A DNA stretch of 7,577 nt from Pseudomonadota bacterium (GTDB lineage: Bacteria > Pseudomonadota > Alphaproteobacteria > Caulobacterales > Caulobacteraceae). The position numbers and the translations under genes are program-made. Under the pieces are notes generated by a model. The model was not told where the DNA came from. It ran no database searches and was given only the letters and a program-made list of their open reading frames with translations. The stretch spans positions 1 to 7,577 of the forward strand of contig JAEZIH010000255.1 in the NCBI GenBank assembly GCA_023416055.1, given 5' to 3'. Shown here one piece after another: positions 1-6,123 of the stretch; the stretch's first letter is position 1; each line of letters opens with the position of its first letter.

Positions 1-68
1 GCCCCGGGCGCCTCCGCTTCCGGTTCGGGATCGGTCAGGTTCAGCGGCGGCCGGGAACGGGACTTCAT
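1..68 (-). CDS. N-terminal fragment of an unidentified protein (runs off the left edge)
   Basis: An ATG at 68-66 on the minus strand opens a frame that stays open to the window edge, giving 22 residues that begin MKSRSRPPLNLTDPEPEAEA. About 17 of 21 codons after the ATG end in G or C, as in the real genes of this window, which supports coding. The stretch is Pro/Glu-rich and looks like a disordered N-terminus, with no signal peptide or membrane span. There is no strong ribosome binding site; only a weak GAG lies about 12 bases upstream. It sits downstream of the small membrane protein gene on the same strand, separated by a hairpin terminator, so it is probably a separate transcription unit. 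I do not recognise the family, and a chance open frame cannot be excluded with so little sequence. Confidence 0.35.
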   Translation of the reverse strand, partial: MKSRSRPPLNLTDPEPEAEAPG

Positions 69-165
69 GAGGCGGCGATCTCGTCAGGATGCGACGTCGC
101 GCAGCCGGGGCGCGCGACCCGACGGAACCCTAGCGGCTGATTTGCGGCGCGGAAAGGCGAGGAGG

Positions 166-192
166 GGAGAAACCGCCGTGATCGGACGGCGG
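166..192 (-). terminator. Rho-independent-type terminator after the small membrane protein gene
   Basis: Read on the minus strand, CCGCCGT (192-186), a 6-base loop and ACGGCGG (179-173) form a perfect 7-bp GC stem. It is followed at once by TTTCT (172-168). The stem begins two bases after the stop codon of the 61-residue protein. The U tract is short, so termination may be partial, but placement and orientation fit well. Confidence 0.5.
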
Positions 193-194
193 AG

Positions 195-380
195 TCAGCA
201 CTCGCGCGCGGGCGGCGTCGCAGAGATCATGGCGGCGGCCGGGCCGTCGCCGCAGTCGCGCACCCGGTGCACCTCGCGTTCGGCCTTCCTCGGGCTGTCC
301 ACCTGCAGGCCGAACTGGGACAGCGCCGCTGCGGCCAGCAGGGCGATGAAGCCGATGATCATTTCGATCAGCGCCTGCAT
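195..380 (-). CDS. Small single-span membrane protein, 61 aa, function unknown
   Basis: The product has a hydrophobic N-terminal half, residues 4-25, forming one membrane span preceded by a single acidic residue (E6). A polar, charged tail follows (about 28-61), with a basic/acidic segment PRKAEREVHRVRD and two cysteines (C43, C61). There is no clear signal peptidase site, so it is probably an inner-membrane protein. The ATG at 380 is well supported: GGGGAGGT lies 5 bases upstream, and a promoter-like pair lies just before that. A hairpin with a short T tract follows two bases after the stop. It therefore looks like a complete one-gene transcription unit. It is divergent from the phospholipase D-like gene, with 170 bp between the starts. 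I do not recognise the family. A longer overlapping minus-strand frame (130-528) lacks these signals and gives low-complexity Arg/Pro-rich sequence. Confidence 0.62.
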   Translation of the reverse strand: MQALIEMIIGFIALLAAAALSQFGLQVDSPRKAEREVHRVRDCGDGPAAAMISATPPAREC

Positions 381-385
381 CGCCG

Positions 386-393
386 ACCTCCCC
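386..393 (-). promoter_or_regulatory. Ribosome binding site of the small membrane protein gene
   Basis: GGGGAGGT on the minus strand lies five bases before the ATG at 380. It is one of the two best Shine-Dalgarno matches in the window and is the main reason to prefer this short frame over the longer overlapping one. Confidence 0.6.
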
Positions 394-410
394 GTCCGAG
401 TGAACAGCGA

Positions 411-439
411 AGTATGCCCTGAAAACCGCGTTCCGGCAA
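411..439 (-). promoter_or_regulatory. Sigma70-like promoter for the small membrane protein gene
   Basis: On the minus strand, TTGCCG (439-434) and CATACT (416-411) are separated by exactly 17 bp. Each matches the sigma70 consensus at four of six positions. Transcription would start near 404 and give a leader of about 24 nt that contains the ribosome binding site. This is a pattern match only. Confidence 0.4.
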
Positions 440-550
440 TGCGAGGGCCATTGACGGTGGGTCAAATCGAATGGAACGGAAGCGGCCGGCGCGCGTCCTG
501 TAAAGCTTGGGGCGCAAGCCGCCGTCACGCGAATCGGTCAGGCTGCAGCC

Positions 551-2017
551 ATGGATCCATCGGCGGAAAATCAGCACGGACCCTGGCTGTCGCCGGGCGA
601 CAACTGCTGGCGGGTCGAGACCGCCGGCCGTTTCGCCGTGCTGATGGAGAACGCCGCCTATTTCGAGGCCCTGCAGTCCGCCCTCGCCAAGGCGCGGCGG
701 TCGGTCGTCGTGCTCGGCTGGCAGTTCGATCCGCGCACCCGCCTCGACCCGGCCACGCCGCCCGACGACCACCAGGCCCAGATCGGCCACCAGCTGCGCA
801 TGATGGTCAAGACGCGGCCCGACCTCGACGTCCGCCTGCTGATCTGGAAGTCGCCGCTGGTCATCGCGGCCTCGCAGGGCTTCTTCCCCCACCGCGCGCT
901 CAGCTGGTTCCGCAAGCGCATGGTCGAACTTCGCCTCGACCGCGCCGGCCCTCCGGGCGCCTGCCACCATCAGAAGGTGGTCATCATCGACGACGCCGTC
1001 GCCTTCTGCGGCGGCGGCGACATCTCCACCGACCGCTGGGATTCGGCCGAGCACCTCGACGGCGATCCCCGGCGCTGCCAGCCCTCGGGCCTGATCCCCG
1101 CGCCCCGGCACGAAGTCATGTCCGTCATGGATGGCGCCGCCGCCCGGGCGCTCGGCGACCTGGCCCGCGAACGCTGGTTCCGCGCCACCGGCGAACGGAC
1201 CGTTCCCTTCGAAGCGGGCGAGGATCCCTGGCCCGACGACGTGACGCCGGATCTGTTCGACGTCCCCGTTGGCATCGCCCGCACCGAGCCCGCCTGGGCG
1301 GGCCGCAGCGCCGTGCGCGAGAACGAGGCCCTGCACCTCGACGCCATCCGCCGCGCCCGCCGCCTGATCTATCTCGAGAACCAGTATTTCACCTCGCCGC
1401 GCATCGCCGCCGCCCTCGCCGAACGTCTGGCCGAGCCCGACAGTCCCGAGGTGGTGCTGGTGACCACGGCCGAGAGCCCCAGCTGGTTCGACCAGATGAC
1501 CATGGACACGGCCCGGTCGGAGGTCCTGTTCCGGCTCGAACAGGCGGACTGCAACAATCGTTTCTTCGCCTTCGCCCCGCACACCTCAGGGGGCGAGCGG
1601 ATCATCGTCCACGCCAAGGTGTCGATCTACGACGACGAGGTGGTTCGCATCGGTTCGACCAACCTCAACAACCGCTCCTTCGGCTTCGACACCGAGTGCG
1701 ACATCGCTGCGGCGCCCTCCGACGAGGCCGGGCGCGAGGCGATCCGCGCCTTCCGCCAGCGCACCATCGGTCACTGGATCGGCGTCACCGCCGAGGAGTT
1801 CGCCGCCGCCGAGGCCGTGGTCGGTTCGGTCGGCGAGGCCGTCCGCCGTTTCGACACCGGCCGCATGCACGTGCTCGGGGCCCGGCCGCCGTCCTCGATC
1901 GAGCAGTTCATCGCCGAATTCCAGCTGGGCGACCCGGTCGCCCCCGCCGACGCCTTCAGGCCGTGGAAGCGTCGCGTCCGCTCGCAGCGCGGCCGGACGC
2001 CGCGGATCAGCGCCTGA
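551..2017 (+). CDS. Phospholipase D-like enzyme with two HKD motifs, 488 aa
   Basis: Two complete HxKx4D motifs define a PLD-superfamily phosphodiesterase/transphosphatidylase: H140-x-K142-x4-D147 followed by GGGDIS, and H354-x-K356-x4-D361 followed by GSTNLNNRS (368-376). Both halves of the active site are intact, so it should hydrolyse or transfer phosphodiester bonds through a phosphohistidine intermediate, most likely on phospholipids. The layout resembles bacterial PLD1/2-like proteins, in which a linker with ENQYF (276-280) precedes the second domain. There is no signal peptide, and no membrane span or C-terminal VTT/DedA domain, so it should be cytoplasmic or peripheral. The ATG at 551 has only a weak AGG eight bases upstream, but the sequence becomes family-like soon after. 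Its 3' end overlaps the convergent EEP gene by 11 bp. Substrate cannot be told from sequence; cardiolipin synthase-like activity is an alternative. Confidence 0.92.
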   Translation: MDPSAENQHGPWLSPGDNCWRVETAGRFAVLMENAAYFEALQSALAKARRSVVVLGWQFDPRTRLDPATPPDDHQAQIGHQLRMMVKTRPDLDVRLLIWKSPLVIAASQGFFPHRALSWFRKRMVELRLDRAGPPGACHHQKVVIIDDAVAFCGGGDISTDRWDSAEHLDGDPRRCQPSGLIPAPRHEVMSVMDGAAARALGDLARERWFRATGERTVPFEAGEDPWPDDVTPDLFDVPVGIARTEPAWAGRSAVRENEALHLDAIRRARRLIYLENQYFTSPRIAAALAERLAEPDSPEVVLVTTAESPSWFDQMTMDTARSEVLFRLEQADCNNRFFAFAPHTSGGERIIVHAKVSIYDDEVVRIGSTNLNNRSFGFDTECDIAAAPSDEAGREAIRAFRQRTIGHWIGVTAEEFAAAEAVVGSVGEAVRRFDTGRMHVLGARPPSSIEQFIAEFQLGDPVAPADAFRPWKRRVRSQRGRTPRISA

Positions 2018-2741
2018 TCTCGAAGTCGACCACCAGGGGCAGGTGGTCCGAAGCCATGCGGGCGAGGGGAGAGAAGGGGGCCGAGACCGCCGTCACCACC
2101 ACCTCGGGGCTGGTGAAGCAGTGGTCGATGCGGATCGCCGGGAAGCTGGACGGGAAGGTCTTCACCGACGGCCGCAGGCCCAGCTCGCGCTGGCAGTCTG
2201 ACAGCCGTCGCGTCAGCGCCTGATAGGGACGGGTGATCGAGGTGGCGTTGAAGTCGCCGGTCAGCAGGGTCGGTCCCGAGCAGTCGGGATGCCCCAGCCA
2301 CTCCTCGCCCAGCAGGGCCGCGGCCTGCAGCCTCTGTTCGCGGGGCACGAGGCCGAGGTGGGTGTTGATCACGTTCACCGGCACGCCGTCGAACTCGACC
2401 TCCACCCACAGGGCGCCGCGCGGCTCCAGTCCCGGCACCCCGTTCAGCGTCGGCAATTCGTCCGACTTGATCAGCCGCTCCGGGCGCAGGGTCAGGATGG
2501 CGTCGCCGTACTGCTCGGTCTCCACCCTCATCGCGGCGTGGAAGTGGAAGGTCATCTCCAGCCGGTCGGCGATGACGCTGGCCTGATCGACCAGCCCGGT
2601 GCGTGCGCGTCCGACGTCCAGCTCCTGAAGGCAGACGACGTCCGGTTCGTGCTCGGCGATCACCGCCGCGATCCGCCCCACATCCAGCCGCCGGTCGACG
2701 CCGACGCAGCGATGCACATTGTAGGTCAGCAGGCGGGGCAT
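2007..2741 (-). CDS. Endonuclease/exonuclease/phosphatase (EEP) family metal-dependent hydrolase, 244 aa
   Basis: All core motifs of the EEP (DNase I-like) fold are present in order: TYN at 6-8, LQELD with metal-binding E40, NTHLGL with H128, TGDFNA with D163 and N165, RIDHCF with D206, and ASDHLPL with the D232-H233 catalytic pair. It should be an Mg2+-dependent phosphodiesterase or phosphomonoesterase. Family members act on nucleic acids, inositol phosphates or sphingomyelin, and sequence alone does not choose among them. At 244 aa it is a minimal single-domain member without signal peptide or membrane anchor, so probably cytoplasmic. The ATG at 2741 has AGGA about six bases upstream. It ends 11 bp inside the convergent PLD-like gene. 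It starts 97 bp after the last gene of the LemA/TPM operon on the same strand and might be partly cotranscribed with it. Confidence 0.92.
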   Translation of the reverse strand: MPRLLTYNVHRCVGVDRRLDVGRIAAVIAEHEPDVVCLQELDVGRARTGLVDQASVIADRLEMTFHFHAAMRVETEQYGDAILTLRPERLIKSDELPTLNGVPGLEPRGALWVEVEFDGVPVNVINTHLGLVPREQRLQAAALLGEEWLGHPDCSGPTLLTGDFNATSITRPYQALTRRLSDCQRELGLRPSVKTFPSSFPAIRIDHCFTSPEVVVTAVSAPFSPLARMASDHLPLVVDFEIRR

Positions 2742-2766
2742 GACGTCCTGAACGGCGGCCGGCGGC

Positions 2767-2784
2767 GCCCGGTCGGGACCGGGC
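2767..2784 (-). terminator. GC hairpin between the TPM operon and the EEP gene, possible terminator
   Basis: GCCCGGT (2767-2773) pairs perfectly with ACCGGGC (2778-2784) around a four-base loop, a 7-bp stem about 55 nt after the stop of the membrane TPM gene. There is no T run on either side, so it is not a standard intrinsic terminator. It could be a pause or processing structure, or chance in GC-rich DNA. Confidence 0.25.
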
Positions 2785-2838
2785 TAGGCCATTTCCAACA
2801 GGAATGCGACCCCAGGCGGCGCGTTCCGGCGACGCCGT

Positions 2839-3525
2839 TCAGATCAGCACCAGGCGGTCGGCCAGCTCGTTGGGGTTGTCGGCGCCGGGCGGAAAATGGG
2901 CCGCCAGCACTTCGCCGCACAGGACCACGGCGGCCTCGAACCCGCCGGCGGCGTCGCCCTTCTTCAGCCCGCGGGCCAGGGCCTCGGCGGCCTCCGCCCA
3001 CACGCCCTGGTCGACGCGGGCGTGGATGGCCTCGTCCGCAACCACCTCGACCTGGTGGTCCGACAGGGCGGCGAAGATCAGCACCCCGGTGCGTCCTTCG
3101 GTGACGTGCAGGCCGTGGGCCAGGAACTGCTGCACGGCCGCGTCCCGCGTCCGCTCCCGGCGCACCGCCCGGGGAGTGACCAGCCGGGTGACCGCCGGAA
3201 TCCGGGTGATCAGATAGACGGTGAGGAACACCACCGCCTGGACCACGGCGTAGGCCGACAGCGTCTGGCCGGTCGTAACCTCCTGCGCCGCCAGATGGGC
3301 GGCCTGCCAGCCGGCGGCGAAGCCGGGAATCCAGCCAGCCTCGAAGCCCAGCGGGATCAGGACGAGCGGAAGGAGCAGCGCCGCGGCCGCCGCCCAGGCC
3401 AGCGACACGTCGCGGTAGGACGACACCCGTCTGGCCAGCACGCAGAAGATCTCGCCCGAGGTGTGCGTCTCCGCCGCGGCGATCACGGCTGCGATCCGGC
3501 TCTGTGTCTCTTCGGTCAGCCGCAT
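2839..3525 (-). CDS. Membrane TPM-domain protein with two transmembrane spans, 228 aa
   Basis: This is a COG3762-like membrane protein. The N-terminus (about 5-38, with HTSGEIFCVLARR) looks like the first strand and helix of a TPM fold. It is followed by two hydrophobic spans (about 42-60 and 91-108) and a second conserved block (about 119-212, with TEGRTGVLIFAALSDHQVEV and a Gly/Ala-rich C-terminal helix region) typical of TPM proteins. The fold thus seems split by a membrane hairpin. TPM domains (Pfam TPM_phosphatase) are linked to phosphatase activity in plant TLP18.3, but the bacterial function is uncertain. Start: the ATG at 3525 overlaps the upstream stop as TGATG and has GGAGG six bases before it. 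The ATG at 3531 would have that GGAGG directly abutting it, so 3525 is preferred. It is the last gene of the lemA operon. Confidence 0.85.
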   Translation of the reverse strand: MRLTEETQSRIAAVIAAAETHTSGEIFCVLARRVSSYRDVSLAWAAAAALLLPLVLIPLGFEAGWIPGFAAGWQAAHLAAQEVTTGQTLSAYAVVQAVVFLTVYLITRIPAVTRLVTPRAVRRERTRDAAVQQFLAHGLHVTEGRTGVLIFAALSDHQVEVVADEAIHARVDQGVWAEAAEALARGLKKGDAAGGFEAAVVLCGEVLAAHFPPGADNPNELADRLVLI

Positions 3526-4322
3526 CACCATCCTCCGGACGCCCCGCCGCCGCCGAAGCTGCCGCCTCCGCCGCCGAACCCGCCGCCGCCCCAGGACGAG
3601 CCGCCGCCGCCGCGGCCGCTGTTGCGCAAGGCCTCGGACGCCGCCCAGAGCAGGATTGGAGCCACGCCCGAACCGCCGCCCCGCCGCCGTCCGCGACCGG
3701 CCACGGCGCCCATCATGCTGGCGAAGAACAGCAGGAAGACCGCGCCGATCATGACCAGCGAGCCGACCGGAACCTCCGCTGTCGGATTGTCGGCGGCCGC
3801 CGCCCGGGCCTCGGCCTCCGCGGGATCGAGGCGCAGCTGGGTCTCGATCGCCGCCACGCCCCGTTCGACGCCCTGTTCGAAGTAGCCCTCACGGAACGCA
3901 GGCAGGATCTCGTTGTGGATGATCAGCGCCGACAGACCGTCGGTGAGCACGGGCTCCAGGCCGTAGCCTACCTCGATCCGCACCTTCCGCTCCCGGGCGG
4001 CGACGATCAGCAGGACCCCGTTGTTGGTTCCCGACTGGCCGATGCCCCACGCCCGCCCCAGCCGGTAGCCGTAGTCTTCGATCTCCCGCCCCTGCAGATC
4101 GGGCAGGGTGACCACCACCAGCTGGTCAGAAGTGTCGCGTTCCAGCGCCTCCAGACGCGCTGTCAGCTCGGCCTCCTTGGCGGGGCTCAGCAGATTGGCC
4201 TGGTCCACCACCCGACCGGTGAGCGCCGGGAAGCGCAGGTCGCGGGACTGGGCCGACGCCCCGCCGGACAGCCCCAGCCAGCCGAAGGCCAGCACGGCGA
4301 CCAGCGCGGCGGCGAGACGCAT
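3525..4322 (-). CDS. Secreted, membrane-anchored TPM-domain protein with glycine-rich tail (YgcG-like), 265 aa
   Basis: From the ATG at 4322 the protein opens with a Sec signal peptide: hydrophobic core about 3-20, likely cut after ASA (22-24). A TPM domain follows (about 33-155), with RVVDQANLLS (37-46), a DYGYRLGRAWGIG block with conserved NNGVLLIVA, and EVGYGLEPVLTD near 117-128. One membrane span lies at about 186-208, then an Arg/Gly patch. Residues 236-265 are glycine-rich (20 of 30) with Trp and Phe, ending in Trp. The TPM domain should face the periplasm. YgcG-like proteins are widely encoded next to LemA; their function is not settled. The gene is downstream of lemA and couples to the next TPM gene by TGATG. 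An alternative GTG start at 4349 overlaps the lemA stop as GTGA and adds nine residues; ATG is preferred for the cleaner signal peptide and an AGG seven bases upstream. Confidence 0.88.
   Translation of the reverse strand: MRLAAALVAVLAFGWLGLSGGASAQSRDLRFPALTGRVVDQANLLSPAKEAELTARLEALERDTSDQLVVVTLPDLQGREIEDYGYRLGRAWGIGQSGTNNGVLLIVAARERKVRIEVGYGLEPVLTDGLSALIIHNEILPAFREGYFEQGVERGVAAIETQLRLDPAEAEARAAAADNPTAEVPVGSLVMIGAVFLLFFASMMGAVAGRGRRRGGGSGVAPILLWAASEALRNSGRGGGGSSWGGGGFGGGGGSFGGGGASGGW
3532..3536 (-). promoter_or_regulatory. Ribosome binding site that decides the start of the membrane TPM gene
   Basis: GGAGG on the minus strand is six bases from the ATG at 3525 and zero bases from the ATG at 3531. 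The spacing selects 3525, which also gives the TGATG coupling with the upstream gene. The site lies inside the last codons of that upstream gene. Confidence 0.6.
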
Positions 4323-4345
4323 GGCGAAGCCTGAGCGGAGGGAGA

Positions 4346-5044
4346 TCACTGCGCCGGCGGAGTCGCGCCCGGCGTCGTCGGCGGCGCGGCGCCTCCCGGG
4401 GCGGCCGGGGCCGCTGCGCCTCCGGTCCGGGCCGGGTTCAGGGCGTCGAAATTGACCGTCGGCGCCGTCTGCGCCGCTTCGGTGGCCTGGAACAGCTGCA
4501 TCGGCTCCGATCCGCCGTGGATCGTCTTGGCCCAGATCACCGTCGGGAAGGTCCGCAGCGAGGTGTTATAGTCCCGCACCGCCTCATTGTAGTCGAGGCG
4601 GGCGATGTTGATCCGGTTTTCCGTCCCCTCCAGCTGCTGCTGCAGCATGATGAAGTTCTGGTTCGACTTCACCTCGGGATAGCGCTCGACCACCAGCATC
4701 AGCCGCGACAGCGCCTCGCTGAGCTGGCCCTGGGCCGCCTGGTAGCGCTGGAAGGCCGCGGGGTCGTTCAGGGTCTCCGGCGTCACCGTCACGCCGGTGG
4801 CCTGCGCCCGGGCCTGGATCACCTCGGTCAGAATGGCCCGCTCCGAAATCGCCGCCCCCTGCACGGTGGCGACCAGCTGGGGCGCCAGGTCGGCCCGGCG
4901 CTGATAGGCCGACTGCACGTCGCCCCAGCGCGCCTTGGCCGCTTCTTCCTTGGTCGGGATGGCGTTCACGCCGCAGCCTGTCACGGCCGGGGCTATGATC
5001 ACGATGGCGGCGAGGGCCGCCGTGCGGGAACCCATACGAAACAT
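4346..5044 (-). CDS. lemA: LemA family lipoprotein, 232 aa
   Basis: The N-terminus is a lipoprotein signal with lipobox V21-T22-G23-C24. Gly at +2 rather than Asp favours outer-membrane sorting by the usual Lol rule. The LemA core covers about 35-190. It is mostly helical, with the family's YPEVKSNQNF (122-131) and a LEGTENRINIARLDYNEAVRDYN helix (138-160). A Pro/Ala/Gly-rich, probably disordered tail (201-232) follows. Many LemA proteins use a plain N-terminal membrane anchor, so the lipobox form is worth noting. LemA's molecular role is unclear, but pairing with TPM-domain genes is a recurrent arrangement, seen here with two TPM genes downstream. The ATG at 5044 has AGGAGG five bases upstream. 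A promoter-like pair lies just before it. It ends 23 bp before the preferred start of the next gene. Confidence 0.92.
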   Translation of the reverse strand: MFRMGSRTAALAAIVIIAPAVTGCGVNAIPTKEEAAKARWGDVQSAYQRRADLAPQLVATVQGAAISERAILTEVIQARAQATGVTVTPETLNDPAAFQRYQAAQGQLSEALSRLMLVVERYPEVKSNQNFIMLQQQLEGTENRINIARLDYNEAVRDYNTSLRTFPTVIWAKTIHGGSEPMQLFQATEAAQTAPTVNFDALNPARTGGAAAPAAPGGAAPPTTPGATPPAQ

Positions 5045-5049
5045 CGTCG

Positions 5050-5055
5050 CCTCCT
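5050..5055 (-). promoter_or_regulatory. Ribosome binding site of lemA
   Basis: A perfect AGGAGG on the minus strand lies five bases before the lemA ATG at 5044, supporting this start over the in-frame ATG three codons later. It is the strongest Shine-Dalgarno match in the window and suggests high translation of the first operon gene. Confidence 0.65.
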
Positions 5056-5080
5056 CTCAGGCTGCAGGCCCGGGTAAACG

Positions 5081-5109
5081 ACTATCGAGGGTTAGGGTTC
5101 GCCGTTCAA
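5081..5109 (-). promoter_or_regulatory. Sigma70-like promoter of the lemA-TPM operon
   Basis: On the minus strand, TTGAAC (5109-5104) and GATAGT (5086-5081) are separated by 17 bp, each a four-of-six match to sigma70 consensus. The -35 box overlaps the stop codon of folD, so folD and lemA could be transcribed separately despite a gap of only 61 bp. No terminator hairpin is visible between them, so read-through from folD is also possible. Confidence 0.4.
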
Positions 5110-6029
5110 GCGTCCAGCGTTTCGGGCGTCACGCCCGCGGCGCGGCACGCGGCGGTGTAGGTATTCGCCAGCAGGCAGGCGATGGTCATCGGCCCGACCC
5201 CGCCCGGCACCGGGGTGATCCGCCCCGCCACGGCCCCCGCTTCCTCATAGGCCACGTCGCCGACCACCCGCGTCCTTCCCTCGGCTGCCTTGGCTGGGTC
5301 GCGCGAGGGCACGCGGTTGATGCCGACGTCGATCACCGTCGCGCCCGGCTTGATCCAGTCGCCCCGGATCATTTCTGGCCGGCCCACGGCGGCGACCAGT
5401 ATGTCCGCGGTCCGGCACAGGGCCGGCAGGTCGCGGGTGCGCGAGTGCGCCACGGTGACGGTGCAGCTCTCGCCCAGCAGCAGCTGCGCCATCGGCTTGC
5501 CCACGATGTTCGAACGACCCACCACCACGGCGTTCAGCCCGGTCAGGTCGCCCAATTCGTGCTTCAGCAGCATCAGGCAGCCCAGCGGCGTGCACGGGAC
5601 CAGCCCCGGCAGCCCCACCGCCAGCCGCCCGGCGTTGACCACGTGAAAGCCGTCGACGTCCTTGTCCGGATCGATCGCGTCCAGCACCGCCGCGGCGTCG
5701 ATATGATCCGGCAGCGGCAGCTGCACCAGGATGCCGTGGATTCCGCGGTCGGCGTTCAGCGCCGCGATCAGGTTCAGCAGCGTCTCCTGGTCGGTCTCGG
5801 CCGGCAGGCGGTGGGTGTCCGAACGCATGCCCGCGCGCAGCGTCGTCTCGCCCTTGTTGCGGACATAGATCTGGCTGGCGGGGTCCTCGCCGACGATGAC
5901 CACGGCCAGCCCCGGTTTGACGTGATGCGCCGCCTCCAGCCGTCCCGCCGCCGCGGCCACCCTGTCCACCAGGCCGGCGGCGAAGGCCTTGCCGTCGATC
6001 GCGGTCGCGCGGGCGGGTTCGGCCGTCAT
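5106..6029 (-). CDS. folD: Bifunctional methylenetetrahydrofolate dehydrogenase / methenyltetrahydrofolate cyclohydrolase FolD, 307 aa
   Basis: FolD interconverts 5,10-methylene-, 5,10-methenyl- and 10-formyl-tetrahydrofolate with NADP(H), supplying one-carbon units for purines and formyl-Met in the cytoplasm. Signature motifs are complete: [14 protein letters not shown] (46-59) with Y55 and catalytic K59, LVQLPLP (101-107) with Q103, DKDVDGFH (122-129), PCTPLG (145-150), the dinucleotide-binding GRSNIVGKP (171-179), GDV (257-259) and the C-terminal VPGGVGPMT (274-282). At 307 aa it is only slightly longer than typical FolD (about 285-300). The ATG at 6029 gives [13 protein letters not shown], which runs straight into the conserved N-terminus; GGAG lies about eight bases upstream. 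An in-frame TTG at 6110 would add 27 non-conserved residues and cover the divergent promoter region, so it is rejected. It is divergent from the PPC-repeat gene and 61 bp upstream of lemA. Confidence 0.97.
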   Translation of the reverse strand: MTAEPARATAIDGKAFAAGLVDRVAAAAGRLEAAHHVKPGLAVVIVGEDPASQIYVRNKGETTLRAGMRSDTHRLPAETDQETLLNLIAALNADRGIHGILVQLPLPDHIDAAAVLDAIDPDKDVDGFHVVNAGRLAVGLPGLVPCTPLGCLMLLKHELGDLTGLNAVVVGRSNIVGKPMAQLLLGESCTVTVAHSRTRDLPALCRTADILVAAVGRPEMIRGDWIKPGATVIDVGINRVPSRDPAKAAEGRTRVVGDVAYEEAGAVAGRITPVPGGVGPMTIACLLANTYTAACRAAGVTPETLDA

Positions 6030-6069
6030 GGGTTCGGCTCCGTCGTCAGGAATGGTGCGGTAAGCGCGA

Positions 6070-6100
6070 TTTACAGACGACGCGGTTCGGCGTCTATGAT
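6070..6100 (+). promoter_or_regulatory. Sigma70-like promoter for the PPC-repeat gene
   Basis: TTTACA (6070-6075) and TATGAT (6095-6100) each match the consensus at five of six positions but are 19 bp apart, longer than ideal. Transcription would start near 6107, leaving a leader of about 17 nt that carries the AGGGGA ribosome binding site (6113-6118). The boxes lie in the 94-bp gap shared with the divergent folD gene, for which I see no equally good promoter. Confidence 0.4.
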
Positions 6101-6123
6101 CGGCCGGCAATCAGGGGACCCGC

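Noticed and set aside
451..473. TTGACG as a -35 box for the PLD-like gene on the plus strand
   Set aside because: The hexamer is good, but 17 bp later there is only GAACGG, with no acceptable -10 box, so no promoter was listed.
67..2223. A very long plus-strand open frame covering the PLD-like gene
   Set aside because: It is Arg/Pro-rich low-complexity sequence, has no domain motifs, and lies in another frame over a gene with two intact HKD motifs. Long empty frames are expected at this GC content.
3528..3650. GCC/CCG-rich DNA that looks like a microsatellite
   Set aside because: It is coding sequence for the glycine-rich tail (minus-strand GGN codons) and has no regular DNA period.
5090..5100. 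TTAGGG-like telomeric or repeat motif near the lemA promoter
   Set aside because: Only about one and a half copies are present, with no tandem array, so it is chance.
6030..6110. TTG-initiated extension of folD by 27 residues
   Set aside because: The added residues are not FolD-like, the start is the rare TTG, and it would cover the divergent promoter region. The ATG at 6029 gives the normal family length.
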